Shown: positions 43,924 through 53,308 of the stretch, one piece after another
Numbering within the stretch: the stretch's first letter is position 1
Layout: each line of letters begins with the position of its first letter
NCBI RefSeq assembly: GCF_003609995.1
Contig: NZ_AP018786.1
Coordinates: 2,242,001 to 2,306,000 of the forward strand
Origin: Sutterella megalosphaeroides
Lineage (GTDB): Bacteria > Pseudomonadota > Gammaproteobacteria > Burkholderiales > Burkholderiaceae_F
DNA length: 64,000 nucleotides
Reading direction: 5' to 3'
Program-made: the position numbers and the translations under genes
Notes under the pieces: generated by a model
What the model was told of the DNA's origin: nothing
Databases searched by the model: none
What the model saw: only the letters and a program-made list of their open reading frames with translations

Positions 43924-44346
43924 GTGACGATTTTTCAAACCGGCATTCGGGGTCTCGGGGGCTTGCTGCTCCTTGCCGCGGGAGCAGCGCTCGTACTTCT
44001 TGCGGGGGCGTTGCTTCTTGCCTTCGGCGTTCTCGTACTCGTTGCGCTCGGGGGGCTTTACCTCACGTCGCCCGAAGAGAGTCGGACGCTCGTCAAAGCC
44101 GTCCCTCGAAAGATTTCCGAGTGGATGCGCGAGATGCGCGCCATGGTGGAATACGCGGGAAACGTTCTGCTGACGGCGCTCGGAAAGCGCCCGCCGCAGG
44201 CCGCAGAAGCCACAGAAGCCGCCGAGGCCGCTAAGGCTGCTCCCGAAGCATCCTCGGCGGAGTCGACCGACTCGGAGGGCTCCGCCCCTCGGGAAGTGCT
44301 TCCCGAAGCGCCCGAGACGCGATCCCGCGAAAGCGACCCCCGCTGA
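43924..44346 (+). CDS. Small membrane protein of the metal-ATPase cluster
   Basis: A 140-residue protein starting at GTG 43924, only 10 bases after the HMA-like gene; GAGGTTACCCCC precedes it. Residues 12-48 are a long very hydrophobic stretch (GGLLLLAAGAALVLLAGALLLAFGVLVLVALGGLYL), probably two helices in a hairpin. The rest is a short amphipathic segment and a Glu/Ala/Ser-rich tail, likely disordered. No domain is recognised. Position makes it the last gene of the ATPase operon. Confidence 0.65.
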   Translation: MTIFQTGIRGLGGLLLLAAGAALVLLAGALLLAFGVLVLVALGGLYLTSPEESRTLVKAVPRKISEWMREMRAMVEYAGNVLLTALGKRPPQAAEATEAAEAAKAAPEASSAESTDSEGSAPREVLPEAPETRSRESDPR

Positions 44347-44374
44347 AGCGTTTTTGACACACTTCCGCTCCGCG

Positions 44375-44413
44375 AAGCCCGTCCGACCCGCGTGTCCGAC
44401 GGGCTTTCTTTCG
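44375..44413 (+). terminator. Terminator after the metal-ATPase operon
   Basis: Arms AAGCCCGTC / GACGGGCTT around a 14-base loop, followed by TCTTTC. It separates the operon from the phosphate-regulated gene. Confidence 0.75.
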
Positions 44414-44504
44414 CTCGGGGACGCAACGTCCTTGTCATCCATTCGTCATCGTTTTTCGATCTTCGAGGATGTTTACGACGGTTTTTCGGGGGTGTTTCCG
44501 CGAA

Positions 44505-44535
44505 TGTCACAGTTCTGTCATAAAGTTGTCATATT
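44505..44535 (+). promoter_or_regulatory. Pho box (three TGTCA repeats, 11-bp spacing)
   Basis: TGTCAC (44505), TGTCAT (44516) and TGTCAT (44527) follow each other at exact 11-bp intervals. The last two make CTGTCATAAAGTTGTCAT, nearly the recalled PhoB consensus. It lies about 50 bases before the PiT transporter ATG and so should activate it under phosphate limitation. Confidence 0.85.
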
Positions 44536-44580
44536 CGACCACTACCATTCGGGAGCCTCTTACTCGGAGCAGTACCTCCC

Positions 44581-46770
44581 ATGGATCCGTTTCTTTTGAC
44601 AGCTCTCGGTCTTCTCGGCCTTCTCGCCGTGCTCGACCTCTTCGTCGGCGTGAGCAACGACGCCGTCAACTTCCTCAACAGCGCCGTCGGTTCGCGCACG
44701 GCCCCCTTCCGCATCGTGCTCACGGTCGCCGCGGCGGGCGTGCTGCTCGGCGCGACCTTCTCCTCGGGCATGATGGAAGTCGCCCGCTCGGGCGTGCTGA
44801 TGCCCGAAAAGTTCACCTTCAACGACGTGATGGTGGTCTTTTGCGCCGTCATGGTCGCGGACGTTCTCCTTCTGAACCTCTTCAACGCGCTCGGGCTTCC
44901 GACGTCGACCACGGTGTCGATCATCTTCGAGCTCCTCGGCGCAACGGCGACCCTCGCCTTCTGGAAGATCTGGCAGGCGGGCGAACCCCTGGCCGACATC
45001 GGCGCCTACGTCAACAGCGGCAAAGCGCTCTCGATGATCATGGCGATTCTCGTCTCGGTGGCGGTGGCCTTCGTGGCGGGTCTCGTGGTGCAGTTCCTCC
45101 TGCGTCTCGTCTTCTCCTTCCGCTACGAAAAAGCCTACCGCTACCTCGGGGGGCTCTTCGGCGGCATTGCGATGACGTCGCTCTTTTACTTCCTCATCAT
45201 GAAGGGCGCCAAGGGGGCTTCTTTCATGACGCCCGAGCGACTCGCCTTCTTGAAGGACAATTCCGACCTCATCCTCTGGAGTTGCTTCATCGGTTTCACG
45301 GTCGTCTTCCAGGCCCTCATCACGTTCTTCAACACGAACGTGCTCCGTTACGTGATCCTTGCGGGGACGTTCTCGCTGGCGTTTGCCTTTGCCGGCAACG
45401 ACCTCGTCAACTTCGTGGGCGTGCCGCTTGCGGCTCTTGACTCCTGGCACATCTTCAGCGCGGCGCCCGGTGCCGACCCCGCCGTCTTTACGATGGAAGG
45501 TCTTCGCGAACCCTTCGCCGCCTCGACGGGCTGGCTCGTCGCTTCGGGCCTCGTGATGGTGGTGACGCTTTACTGCTCGAAGAAGGCCCACCGCGTCATC
45601 CGCACGTCGGTGAACCTTTCCTCGTCGACTCGCGGCGGTCGCGAGCAGTTCGGCTCGTCCTTGCCCGCCCGCGTGCTCGTTCGTGCGTCGCTTAACGCCA
45701 ACACGCTCATCCGTCAGTTCCTCCCCGAGTCCGTGCTCGAAGGGATCGGCTCGCGCTACAAGAAAAAGACCCTGCAGCCGGGCGAACGCGAACTTCCGTT
45801 CGACGAAATCCGCGCCTGCGTGAACCTCGTCGTCGCCGCGGCCCTCATCGCGTCGGCTACGAGCCTGAAGCTTCCGCTCTCGACCACGTACGTCACCTTC
45901 ATGGTTGCGATGGGCTCGTCGCTTGCCGACGGCGCCTGGGACCGTGAAAGCGCCGTCTATCGCATCTCGGGCGTTCTCACCGTGATTTCGGGCTGGTTCA
46001 TGACGGCGCTTTCCGCCGCCACGCTCTGCGCGGTCGTGACGCTTCTTTTCCAGACCTTCGGCATGGGTCTCATGATCGCCGGCATGGTGGTGGCCCTTGT
46101 CGTCATCATCAAGACGAACTTCCTCACAAAGGAAAAGGAAAAGTCGATCGAAGAAGACGAAGGCATCGCCGGGGGCGACGTCGAAACGATCCGCACGCTC
46201 CTCAAGGAAGCGATTCCCGTCGAGCGCGCCCGCACGATCGAGCTCCTTGCCGACTCGATCGACGCCTTCCTCGTCGCCGACGCTCAGAAGCTCACGGACT
46301 GCCGCGACGCGGCCGTCGATCTTCTCGAAGAAGTGTCCGTTGCCCGCGGCAACTACTACCGCATGGCGCTTTACCAGGGCACCAAGGCCGACCGCGACGC
46401 GCGCAACTTCTACTACCGCTCCTACTCCGCGATGAAGGATCTCGCCCACGGTCTGCGCGACCAGGTGAGCGTCACGGAAAACTACGTGAAGAACAGCCAC
46501 TCCGCGATGACGGGGCTCATGGCCGAAAATCTCAAGCAGATTTCCGCCGAACTCAATCGTCTCAAGGCGGACTTCACGACCGAACGCGCTCAGGCGCTCC
46601 TCACGCTCCTCGACAAGGCGCAAAGCGACTACCTCGTGCAGTCGAACGCCGAGTCGGTGTCTCTCCGCAAGAGCGAACTCTACCTCGGGAAGATCCTCTA
46701 CACGCGCGAACTCGTGACGCGCTACCAGATGGTTAGCTTCCTCGAAGCGCGCCTCAACTTCCAAGCTTAA
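44581..46770 (+). CDS. PiT-family inorganic phosphate transporter with PhoU-like C-terminal domain
   Basis: A 729-residue protein, longer than ordinary PiT (about 420-500). The two PiT signature repeats are present: FVGVSNDAVNFLNSAVGSR near residue 20 with the GLPTSTTVSIIFELLG loop near 105, and AFAGNDLVNFVGVPL near residue 280 with LKLPLSTTYVTFMVAMGSSLADGAWD near 430. About ten membrane helices end near residue 515. The last 210 residues are soluble and helical (TIELLADSIDAFLVADAQKL, YRSYSAMKDLAHGLRDQV), like PhoU-type regulators. Fusion of regulator and transporter suggests self-contained control of phosphate uptake. A strong Pho box precedes it. The start at 44581 has a weak ribosome site (GGAGCAGTACCTCCC). 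Confidence 0.92.
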   Translation: MDPFLLTALGLLGLLAVLDLFVGVSNDAVNFLNSAVGSRTAPFRIVLTVAAAGVLLGATFSSGMMEVARSGVLMPEKFTFNDVMVVFCAVMVADVLLLNLFNALGLPTSTTVSIIFELLGATATLAFWKIWQAGEPLADIGAYVNSGKALSMIMAILVSVAVAFVAGLVVQFLLRLVFSFRYEKAYRYLGGLFGGIAMTSLFYFLIMKGAKGASFMTPERLAFLKDNSDLILWSCFIGFTVVFQALITFFNTNVLRYVILAGTFSLAFAFAGNDLVNFVGVPLAALDSWHIFSAAPGADPAVFTMEGLREPFAASTGWLVASGLVMVVTLYCSKKAHRVIRTSVNLSSSTRGGREQFGSSLPARVLVRASLNANTLIRQFLPESVLEGIGSRYKKKTLQPGERELPFDEIRACVNLVVAAALIASATSLKLPLSTTYVTFMVAMGSSLADGAWDRESAVYRISGVLTVISGWFMTALSAATLCAVVTLLFQTFGMGLMIAGMVVALVVIIKTNFLTKEKEKSIEEDEGIAGGDVETIRTLLKEAIPVERARTIELLADSIDAFLVADAQKLTDCRDAAVDLLEEVSVARGNYYRMALYQGTKADRDARNFYYRSYSAMKDLAHGLRDQVSVTENYVKNSHSAMTGLMAENLKQISAELNRLKADFTTERAQALLTLLDKAQSDYLVQSNAESVSLRKSELYLGKILYTRELVTRYQMVSFLEARLNFQA

Positions 46771-46837
46771 TCTCGCTCGATCCGTCGGACTCGGCGCATA
46801 CCTCCCGGCGAGGGAGCGCCGCGAGACCGAAATCGCA

Positions 46838-46878
46838 AAAGGCCTCGCTTTCCCGGAAGCGAGGCCTTTCTCTTTTTC
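46838..46878. terminator. Bidirectional terminator between PiT and kdpE
   Basis: Arms AAAGGCCTCGCTT / AAGCGAGGCCTTT around a 6-base loop, then CTCTTTTTC. Used by the PiT gene (plus) and the convergent kdp operon (minus). Confidence 0.9.
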
Positions 46879-46900
46879 CTGCTTTCGTGCGAATCGTTTC

Positions 46901-47611
46901 TCACACCGCCAGGCGGTAGCCCACGCCGATTTCGGTCACGAACCACTTCGGGCGCGCGGGATCGTCTTCGAGCTTCGTACGCAGGTGCTGCATGTAGATG
47001 CGAAGGTAGTGAGGCCGGTCCGCATAGGGCGACCCCCAGACCTGCTGCAAGAGGACGCGTTGCGTAAGGACCTTGCCGCGCGATTCGACGAGGACCTGCA
47101 GCAAACGGAATTCGAGCTTTGTGAGGTGAACGGATTCGCCTCGCTTCTTAACCGTGCGGGCGGCGAGATCCACCTCGACGTCTCCGATATGCACCACCGA
47201 GCCGTCGGCGCCCGCCACCGCCGTAAGCCCCCGGCGGCGCATCTGCGCGCGCACGCGAGCGAGAAGTTCCGCCATCCCGAAGGGTTTCGTGAGGTAGTCG
47301 TCCGCACCGAGGTCGAGCGCCTTCACTTTCTGGGCTTCCTCCGTACGAGCCGAAAGGACGATGATCGGCACGGCCGATTCGGCGCGCGCGCGGGCGATGA
47401 TTTCGGAGCCGTCCCCGTCGGGAAGGCCCAGGTCGACGATCAGCAGGTCCGCGCGGCTCAGGCGCACGGCGCGCAGTCCCTCGCGGAGGGTCCCGGCGGA
47501 CTCGGTCGTAAAACCTTCGCGCCTCAGGGCTTCTTCCACGAAGCGGGCGATGGCGGGTTCGTCTTCGACGACGACGGCATGCGGTTCGGCGGCGGTATTC
47601 GTTTCGGTCAT
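46901..47611 (-). CDS. kdpE: Response regulator of potassium uptake
   Basis: A 236-residue OmpR-type regulator. Receiver: VVVEDEPAIARFVEEAL at residue 13, LLIVDLGLPDGDG with the phospho-acceptor Asp near 60, VLSARTEEAQKVKALDLGADDYLTKPF to about 115. The C-terminal winged helix has LTKLEFRLLQVLVE and VLLQQVWGSPYADRPHYLRIYMQHLRTKLE, which matches KdpE (the family has a characteristic HYLRIYM). It overlaps kdpD by 4 bases. Phosphorylated KdpE should activate the kdp promoter under low potassium or osmotic stress. Confidence 0.97.
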   Translation of the reverse strand: MTETNTAAEPHAVVVEDEPAIARFVEEALRREGFTTESAGTLREGLRAVRLSRADLLIVDLGLPDGDGSEIIARARAESAVPIIVLSARTEEAQKVKALDLGADDYLTKPFGMAELLARVRAQMRRRGLTAVAGADGSVVHIGDVEVDLAARTVKKRGESVHLTKLEFRLLQVLVESRGKVLTQRVLLQQVWGSPYADRPHYLRIYMQHLRTKLEDDPARPKWFVTEIGVGYRLAV

Positions 47612-50424
47612 GCGCGGGGCTCCTCGGGGGCTTTTGCGGGTGCGGGCGACTGATCGGGTTGAGCGATCTCGGACGGTTCGAGCGATTCGTGAGATTCGAG
47701 AGCTTCGATCGGCTCGTCTTCGTCGCCCAACACCGTCTCCTCATTGTCGAGCGTCTCGACGGGAACGTGGGGAAGAACAACCGTAAAGGCGGCACCGCCC
47801 ATGCCGGAGGTCGTTGCGAAAATCTCCGCCCCGTGTGCGCGGGCGATCGTGCGGCAGATGGCAAGCCCGAGGCCCACGCCCGTCACGTTGAATTCTTTCT
47901 GCCCGCGCCGGAAGGGATCAAAGAGCCTCTGGGGATTCCCCTGCGGCAACCCCGGCCCGTTGTCGGCCACGCCGAGGACGACGGAATTGCCGCGACGCAC
48001 GGCGCTGCAGACGATGTGCGTGCCCGCGGGAGTGTATTTCACGGCGTTGTCCAGGAGGTTCGCAAGCACCCGCACCATGAGCACTTCGTCGCAATAGACG
48101 AGCGGGCAGTCGGGTTCGACCTCGACCGTCACGACGTAACGGTCGAGCCTCTCGCCCAACTCCGAAATGCCGATTCCGAAAAGCTCCTCGGCGGGAATCC
48201 AGTTGAGGTTGAGTTTGATGCGCCCCGACTGAAGGCGCGCCATCTCCAGGAGGTTTCCGACCAAGCGCTCCATGCGCACGGCGTCGGCTCGGAGGTTTTC
48301 GGAGTCCTCAAGAATTTTGCGCTCGAGCGCCGCGTCCCGACGGTTCGGCTCGGACGCAACGAGCTGCTCCGCGGAGGCGCAGAGCTCTTCGCTCGCGAGT
48401 CGAAAGCCCGTGATCGGGGTTCTCAGATCGTGGGAGAGCGACTGAATGAGGGTGAAGCGCATGCGCTCGGCTTCCATCGAAACGAGTGCCCTACGGGCTT
48501 CTTCGCCCGAGGCGATGCGCTCAAGGGTCAGCGCCCCGAGCGCTGCAAGCGCTTCGACAAGGCGAATGCCGGTGCCGTCCGCGGGCTCTGAGAAACTCAC
48601 GACCATGACCGCCCTCACGTGCCCGCCCGACATGAGGGGGACGTAGCGGTACGGGGAGGAAGAGAGCGTTTGCGTTCCCGCACCCGCTTCGCCCCCGTGG
48701 TCGAAACACCACCGCACGACGGCGGGGTCGACCCGAGAAAGGGAGGCGTCGATCCTCTCCAACTCCCAGTCGCCTTCGGTGCGCTCCTCTTCGGGATCAT
48801 CCGAGGCGGTCGGGCGCCAGTATTCGCTTTCGACATTCATGTGGCGGTGAAGCCTCCCGCGCAGCACCGCATAGACGTCCTCTTCAAGGACCGCACCCGA
48901 GAGTTCGCGCGCCGCGTCAAAGAGCATTCGCGTCTGGTGTTCGCGCTCGTTGATCGACTTCACAAGGCGCTGTCGGTGAGCGACAAGCTGCCCGGCCGCA
49001 AGACCCACGATCAGCATCACGGCGAAGGTGATGAGGTACTGCGTGTCGCTCACGGCAAAGGACCAGCGCGGTTGCACGATCGAGATGTCGAACGCCAACA
49101 CCGAGAGAACGGCCGCGAGCGCGGCCGGACCGCTCCCGTAGCGAATCCCGCAAAAGAGCACGCCGAGCAGATAAAGCATCGCGTGGTTCGTGGGCTCCAT
49201 CACCGAGGTAAGCGGCAAAAGGAGCCCCAGCGTCAGTAGGACGATCACCACCGCCTGCACGTACCCGTCGAACCCCGGGCGAAATTCTCCGAAGACGTCT
49301 TTGAAAAGCGCGATGGGACCCGTCGCATCGCCGCGGCGGGAGAGTTCGAGCAGATGCAGCTCGGGGGCGCTTCGGCGCAGCGCGCGGCGCCTCGCCTCCT
49401 CGATCCAGCGGTTCGCGGCCACGACGTCGACGAGCGAGAGGTTGTGTTCGCGCGCGTAGCGGCTCACTTCGTCCGCGTAGGTGCCCGCGAGCACGTCGAC
49501 CTTCGCCCCCAATTCGCCCGCAAAGCGCAGAAGCGCTTCGACTTCGGGGTTCGAGGCGAACTTTCGCCCCGACTCCATCCAGACGACGTGCCAGGGCGAC
49601 GAGAGCGAGCGCGCCATGCGGGCCGCTTCGCGAACGGCGCTCTCCGAAACGCTTTCAAGCACGACGAGAAGGCCGAATCCCGTGTCGTCGATCGAGCGGC
49701 GGGTGGAGCGGCGCCGCTCGGTGCGGATCTGCGTCTCCATGCGGCTCGTCATGATGCGAAGCGCCAGTTCGCGCAACGCAATCAGGTTGCTGCGGCGGAA
49801 GTACGCGTCGCGCGCCCGCTCGACCACCTCGGGCAAATAGATCTTCCCCGCATTGAGGCGCACGAGCAGGTCGTCGGGCGGGAGATCGATGAGGCGCACT
49901 TCGTCCGCCTCGTCGAAAATGCGGTCGGGGACGGTCTCGGTGACGGCCACGCCCGTCACCCGCTCGACCACGTCGTTGAGGCTTTCCAAATGCTGGATGT
50001 TGAGGGCGCTCCAGACGTCGATCCCCGCTTCGAGAAGCTCTTCGATGTCCTGCCAGCGCTTCGCGTGGCGCGATCCGGGCGGATTGCTGTGCGGCATCTC
50101 GTCGATCACCGCGACGGAGGGGCGCCGGCGGAGAATCTCATCGAGGTCGAGCGTTTCTTCGACGACGGGACCGCGCTTGACGCGCAGGCGCGGAAGGATC
50201 TCAAGACCCCGCGTCAGCGCGTCCGTTTCCTTGCGCTTGTGCGTATCCACCCACCCGATGAGGACGTCGTAGCCCGCCGCGCGCCGTTGGTGCGCCTCGG
50301 AGAGCATGGCGTAGGTTTTACCCACGCCGGGCGCCATGCCGAGAAAAAGACGCAGTTTGCCGCGGCGGTGCTTGCGCGCCTCGGAAAGCATGGCCTCGGG
50401 ATTGGGCCTCAGGTCGTCGCTCAT
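47608..50424 (-). CDS. kdpD: Potassium-sensing histidine kinase
   Basis: A 938-residue kinase. The N-terminal KdpD domain has the Walker motif GMAPGVGKTYAML near residue 30, followed by VLIGWVDTHKRKETDALT and VAVIDEMPHSNPPGSRHAKRWQDI. A universal-stress-like segment follows (residues about 250-370). Four membrane helices lie at about 385-490 (LLTLGLLLPLTSVME, MLYLLGVLFCGIRYGSG). A GAF-like domain precedes the H-box SLSHDLRTPITGF, with His665. The ATPase boxes end at residue about 895 (NLLDNAVKYTPAG, GVADNGPGLP), then an acidic tail. Full length and complete; forms the standard pair with KdpE. Confidence 0.97.
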   Translation of the reverse strand: MSDDLRPNPEAMLSEARKHRRGKLRLFLGMAPGVGKTYAMLSEAHQRRAAGYDVLIGWVDTHKRKETDALTRGLEILPRLRVKRGPVVEETLDLDEILRRRPSVAVIDEMPHSNPPGSRHAKRWQDIEELLEAGIDVWSALNIQHLESLNDVVERVTGVAVTETVPDRIFDEADEVRLIDLPPDDLLVRLNAGKIYLPEVVERARDAYFRRSNLIALRELALRIMTSRMETQIRTERRRSTRRSIDDTGFGLLVVLESVSESAVREAARMARSLSSPWHVVWMESGRKFASNPEVEALLRFAGELGAKVDVLAGTYADEVSRYAREHNLSLVDVVAANRWIEEARRRALRRSAPELHLLELSRRGDATGPIALFKDVFGEFRPGFDGYVQAVVIVLLTLGLLLPLTSVMEPTNHAMLYLLGVLFCGIRYGSGPAALAAVLSVLAFDISIVQPRWSFAVSDTQYLITFAVMLIVGLAAGQLVAHRQRLVKSINEREHQTRMLFDAARELSGAVLEEDVYAVLRGRLHRHMNVESEYWRPTASDDPEEERTEGDWELERIDASLSRVDPAVVRWCFDHGGEAGAGTQTLSSSPYRYVPLMSGGHVRAVMVVSFSEPADGTGIRLVEALAALGALTLERIASGEEARRALVSMEAERMRFTLIQSLSHDLRTPITGFRLASEELCASAEQLVASEPNRRDAALERKILEDSENLRADAVRMERLVGNLLEMARLQSGRIKLNLNWIPAEELFGIGISELGERLDRYVVTVEVEPDCPLVYCDEVLMVRVLANLLDNAVKYTPAGTHIVCSAVRRGNSVVLGVADNGPGLPQGNPQRLFDPFRRGQKEFNVTGVGLGLAICRTIARAHGAEIFATTSGMGGAAFTVVLPHVPVETLDNEETVLGDEDEPIEALESHESLEPSEIAQPDQSPAPAKAPEEPRA

Positions 50425-50451
50425 CGGGGGTGGGACTCCGAAAAAAGTGGA

Positions 50452-51186
50452 TCAGGAACCGCGGGCGGTCGAATCGACGCCGTCAAGCGGTTCAGACGGC
50501 TCGGACGGCCGGGACGCTTCTCTCGCCGCAGTCGCTTCGTGCGTTGCGAAGCTTTCGAGCATCTTTCCCGCCGCATCCGCAACGCGCAGGTTCAATTCCA
50601 GCACGTTCACGAGGGGCTCGGGCCCCATGGCCAGGAAAGGTTCGCGCGCCGTCTCGCGCACGAGCGCTTCGAGCCGTTCGGGGGCGAGCCCGCTCGTGCG
50701 GGCGACCCGGGGAATCTGGTAGAGCGCGGCCGAAAGCGAAATGTCGGGGTCGAGCCCCGAGCCCGAGGCCGCGAGCAGCTCGGCGGGAACGGGGGCCGCG
50801 GAGCCCGTGAGGCGCTGCCAACGCTCGGCCCGCTCCGTCATCAACCGGGCAAGTTCGGGATTCGTCATCGCGAGGTTGCTCCCCGACGAACCCTTGGCAT
50901 TGTAGTCGACCGCCGAAGGTCGGCCTTCGAAGAGCCCCGAATCGGTCCAATTCTGTCCGATGAGGCGCGATCCCACGGGACGCCCGTCGACGCGCACGAC
51001 GCTCCCGTTTGCGCTCTCGGGCACGACGAGTTGAGCGACGCCCGTCACGAGCGCCGGGTAGCCTAGCCCCAAAACCGCGCTCAGAAAGAGGAAGATCCCG
51101 AGCGCCTTGCCGAGCGCAGCGCCCGCCGAGAGGGCGCTCGCTTCGGAGCGCGCACCCGTCGTTTCTTCGGTTCGCATGGTGTTCAT
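50452..51186 (-). CDS. kdpC: Potassium-transporting ATPase subunit C
   Basis: A single-pass subunit of the KdpFABC pump. The start at 51186 (MNTMRTEETTG, 244 residues) has AAAGGAAAC upstream; an earlier in-frame ATG at 51204 lacks a site. Membrane helix at about residues 30-55 (LGIFLFLSAVLGLGYPALVTGVAQ). Family motifs SRLIGQNWTDSGLFEGRPSA and SGSNLAMTNPELARLM are followed by the strongly conserved ASGSGLDPDISLSAALYQIPRVA. The C-terminus is extended by about 25 Ser/Pro-rich residues. Order kdpF-A-B-C-D-E is the usual one. Confidence 0.97.
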   Translation of the reverse strand: MNTMRTEETTGARSEASALSAGAALGKALGIFLFLSAVLGLGYPALVTGVAQLVVPESANGSVVRVDGRPVGSRLIGQNWTDSGLFEGRPSAVDYNAKGSSGSNLAMTNPELARLMTERAERWQRLTGSAAPVPAELLAASGSGLDPDISLSAALYQIPRVARTSGLAPERLEALVRETAREPFLAMGPEPLVNVLELNLRVADAAGKMLESFATHEATAAREASRPSEPSEPLDGVDSTARGS

Positions 51187-51208
51187 ACGTTGTTTCCTTT
51201 GCAATTCG

Positions 51209-53296
51209 TCAAACCAAGCCCAGACCCGAAATCAGAAGGTCGATCGCCTTGATGCCGGCAAACGGAATCACGACGCCCCCGAACCCGTAGACGAGGAGGT
51301 TGTGCCGCAGGAGTTCCGCGGCAGGCGCCGTGCGGTACCGAACCCCCTTGAGCGCGAGCGGAATGAGAGCGACGATTACGAGCGCGTTGAAAATCACGGC
51401 GGACAAAAGCGCCGAAGCGGGGCTTGCCAAGTGCATCACGTTGAGGACCGAAAGCCCCGGGTAGACCCCGGAGAAGGCCGCGGGGATGATGGCGAAATAC
51501 TTTGCGATGTCGTTTGCGAGCGAAAAGGTCGTGAGCGACCCGCGCGTCATGAGCATTTGCTTGCCGACCCGCACGACCTCGATCAATTTCGTCGGGCTCG
51601 AGTCGAGGTCCACCATGTTCGCCGCCTCTTTCGCGGCGTTCGTCCCGGAATTCATCGCAACCGCCACGTCGGCCTGCGCGAGCGCGGGCGCGTCGTTCGT
51701 GCCGTCGCCCGTCATAGCAACGAGGTGCCCTTCCTTCTGGTAGCGGCGAATGGCTGCGAGCTTCGACTCCGGCGTCGCTTCGGCGAGAAAGTCGTCGACG
51801 CCCGCTTCGCTCGCGATCGCAGCGGCCGTGAGGTGGTTGTCGCCCGTGATCATGACGGTCTTGATCCCCATGCGACGCAGGTCCGCGAAGCGCTCCGAAA
51901 TTCCGGGCTTCACGATGTCCTTGAGTTCGACGACACCGAGCACCCGACCGTTGACGGCAACGACAAGAGGGGTCGAGCCGCGCGAGGCCACCGCATCGAC
52001 CTGACGGTCCGTTTCGCGCGGCAAGGTCTTGCCGCATTGCGCAACGAGCGAGCGAAGTGCGTCGGGGGAGCCTTTGCGGATTTCACGCCCGTCGGGGAGG
52101 TTCACTCCCGACATGCGCGTCTGGGCCGAGAAGGGAACGAAGGCCGCACCCTTCGGGAGTTCGTTCGCCCAGCGAGCGTTCGCTTCCGAGCGGGCGAGTT
52201 CGACGATCGACTTCCCTTCGGGCGTATCGTCGGCGAGCGACGCCAGGAAACTCGCTTCGAGGAGCATTTCGCGTGCGACCCCGGGCGCGGGGTAAAAGGC
52301 CGAAGCGCGGCGGTTCCCGAACGTGATCGTCCCCGTTTTGTCGAGCATCAGGACGTCGATGTCGCCCGCAGCTTCGACCGCACGGCCCGAACGCGCGATG
52401 ACGTTCGCAGCCATGAGGCGCGACATCCCCGCGACGCCGATCGACGACAAAAGTCCCCCGATCGTCGTCGGGATGAGGCAGACGAGAAGCCCCACGAGCA
52501 CGGTGTAACCGATCACTTCGCCCGAGCCGCTTGCGGCAACGGCAAAGTCCGAGAAAGGAAGAAGCGTCGCCGTCACAAGCAAAAAGACGATTGTGAGCGC
52601 GACAAGCAAGGTGGAAAGCGCCGCTTCGTTCGGGGTCTTCCCGCGCTTGGCCCCTTCGACCATCGCGATCATGCGCTCGATGAAGGATTCGCCCGGCTCG
52701 ACCGCAGCACGGACAACCAACCAGTCGGAGACGACCGTCGTACCGCCCGTCACGGACGAGAAGTCTCCGCCGTTCTCGCGAATAACGGGCGCGGATTCGC
52801 CCGTGATCGCCGACTCGTCGACGGACGCGACCCCGAGAATCACTTCGCCGTCGCACGGGACGACTTCACCCGCCTTGACGAGGACGACGTCCCCTTTGCG
52901 AAGTTCCGTCGAATCGATGCAAACGCAAGGGGCATCGGGCCCGAGCGTCGCGGCGTCGGGATTCTCGATTCGGTGCGCGACCGTTTTCTTGCGAAGCCCC
53001 TTGAGGGCCCGCGCCTGGGCTTTTGCCTGACCTTCCGCCATCGATTCGGCGAAATTCGCAAAGAGCACCGTGAACCAGAGCCAGAGCGCCGTTTGGAGCG
53101 CAAAGGAAGCGTCGTCGCGCCCGTACCCGGCAAAGCTCGCGGCGGCAATCGCCGTCGTGAAGATGGCGCCCAGGTAGACGAGGAACATCACCGGGTTTTG
53201 CAACTGCACGCGGGGGTCGAGCTTCTTGAAGCTTTCCCCGAGTGCTTCCTTCAATACGACCGCGTCGAAAAGCGGTCTTTGGGTTTTCTTACTCAT
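51209..53296 (-). CDS. kdpB: Potassium-transporting ATPase ATP-binding subunit
   Basis: A 695-residue P-type ATPase subunit that hydrolyses ATP to drive potassium import through KdpA. Phosphorylation motif [10 protein letters not shown] with Asp319. The actuator has [24 protein letters not shown] (Ser in the regulated TGES loop kept). The hinge is [24 protein letters not shown]-terminal helices include the [18 protein letters not shown] signature of KdpB. It lies 12 bases after kdpA and 22 bases before kdpC. Complete and typical. Confidence 0.98.
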   Translation of the reverse strand: MSKKTQRPLFDAVVLKEALGESFKKLDPRVQLQNPVMFLVYLGAIFTTAIAAASFAGYGRDDASFALQTALWLWFTVLFANFAESMAEGQAKAQARALKGLRKKTVAHRIENPDAATLGPDAPCVCIDSTELRKGDVVLVKAGEVVPCDGEVILGVASVDESAITGESAPVIRENGGDFSSVTGGTTVVSDWLVVRAAVEPGESFIERMIAMVEGAKRGKTPNEAALSTLLVALTIVFLLVTATLLPFSDFAVAASGSGEVIGYTVLVGLLVCLIPTTIGGLLSSIGVAGMSRLMAANVIARSGRAVEAAGDIDVLMLDKTGTITFGNRRASAFYPAPGVAREMLLEASFLASLADDTPEGKSIVELARSEANARWANELPKGAAFVPFSAQTRMSGVNLPDGREIRKGSPDALRSLVAQCGKTLPRETDRQVDAVASRGSTPLVVAVNGRVLGVVELKDIVKPGISERFADLRRMGIKTVMITGDNHLTAAAIASEAGVDDFLAEATPESKLAAIRRYQKEGHLVAMTGDGTNDAPALAQADVAVAMNSGTNAAKEAANMVDLDSSPTKLIEVVRVGKQMLMTRGSLTTFSLANDIAKYFAIIPAAFSGVYPGLSVLNVMHLASPASALLSAVIFNALVIVALIPLALKGVRYRTAPAAELLRHNLLVYGFGGVVIPFAGIKAIDLLISGLGLV

Positions 53297-53308
53297 CTTT
53301 TTTTCTCA

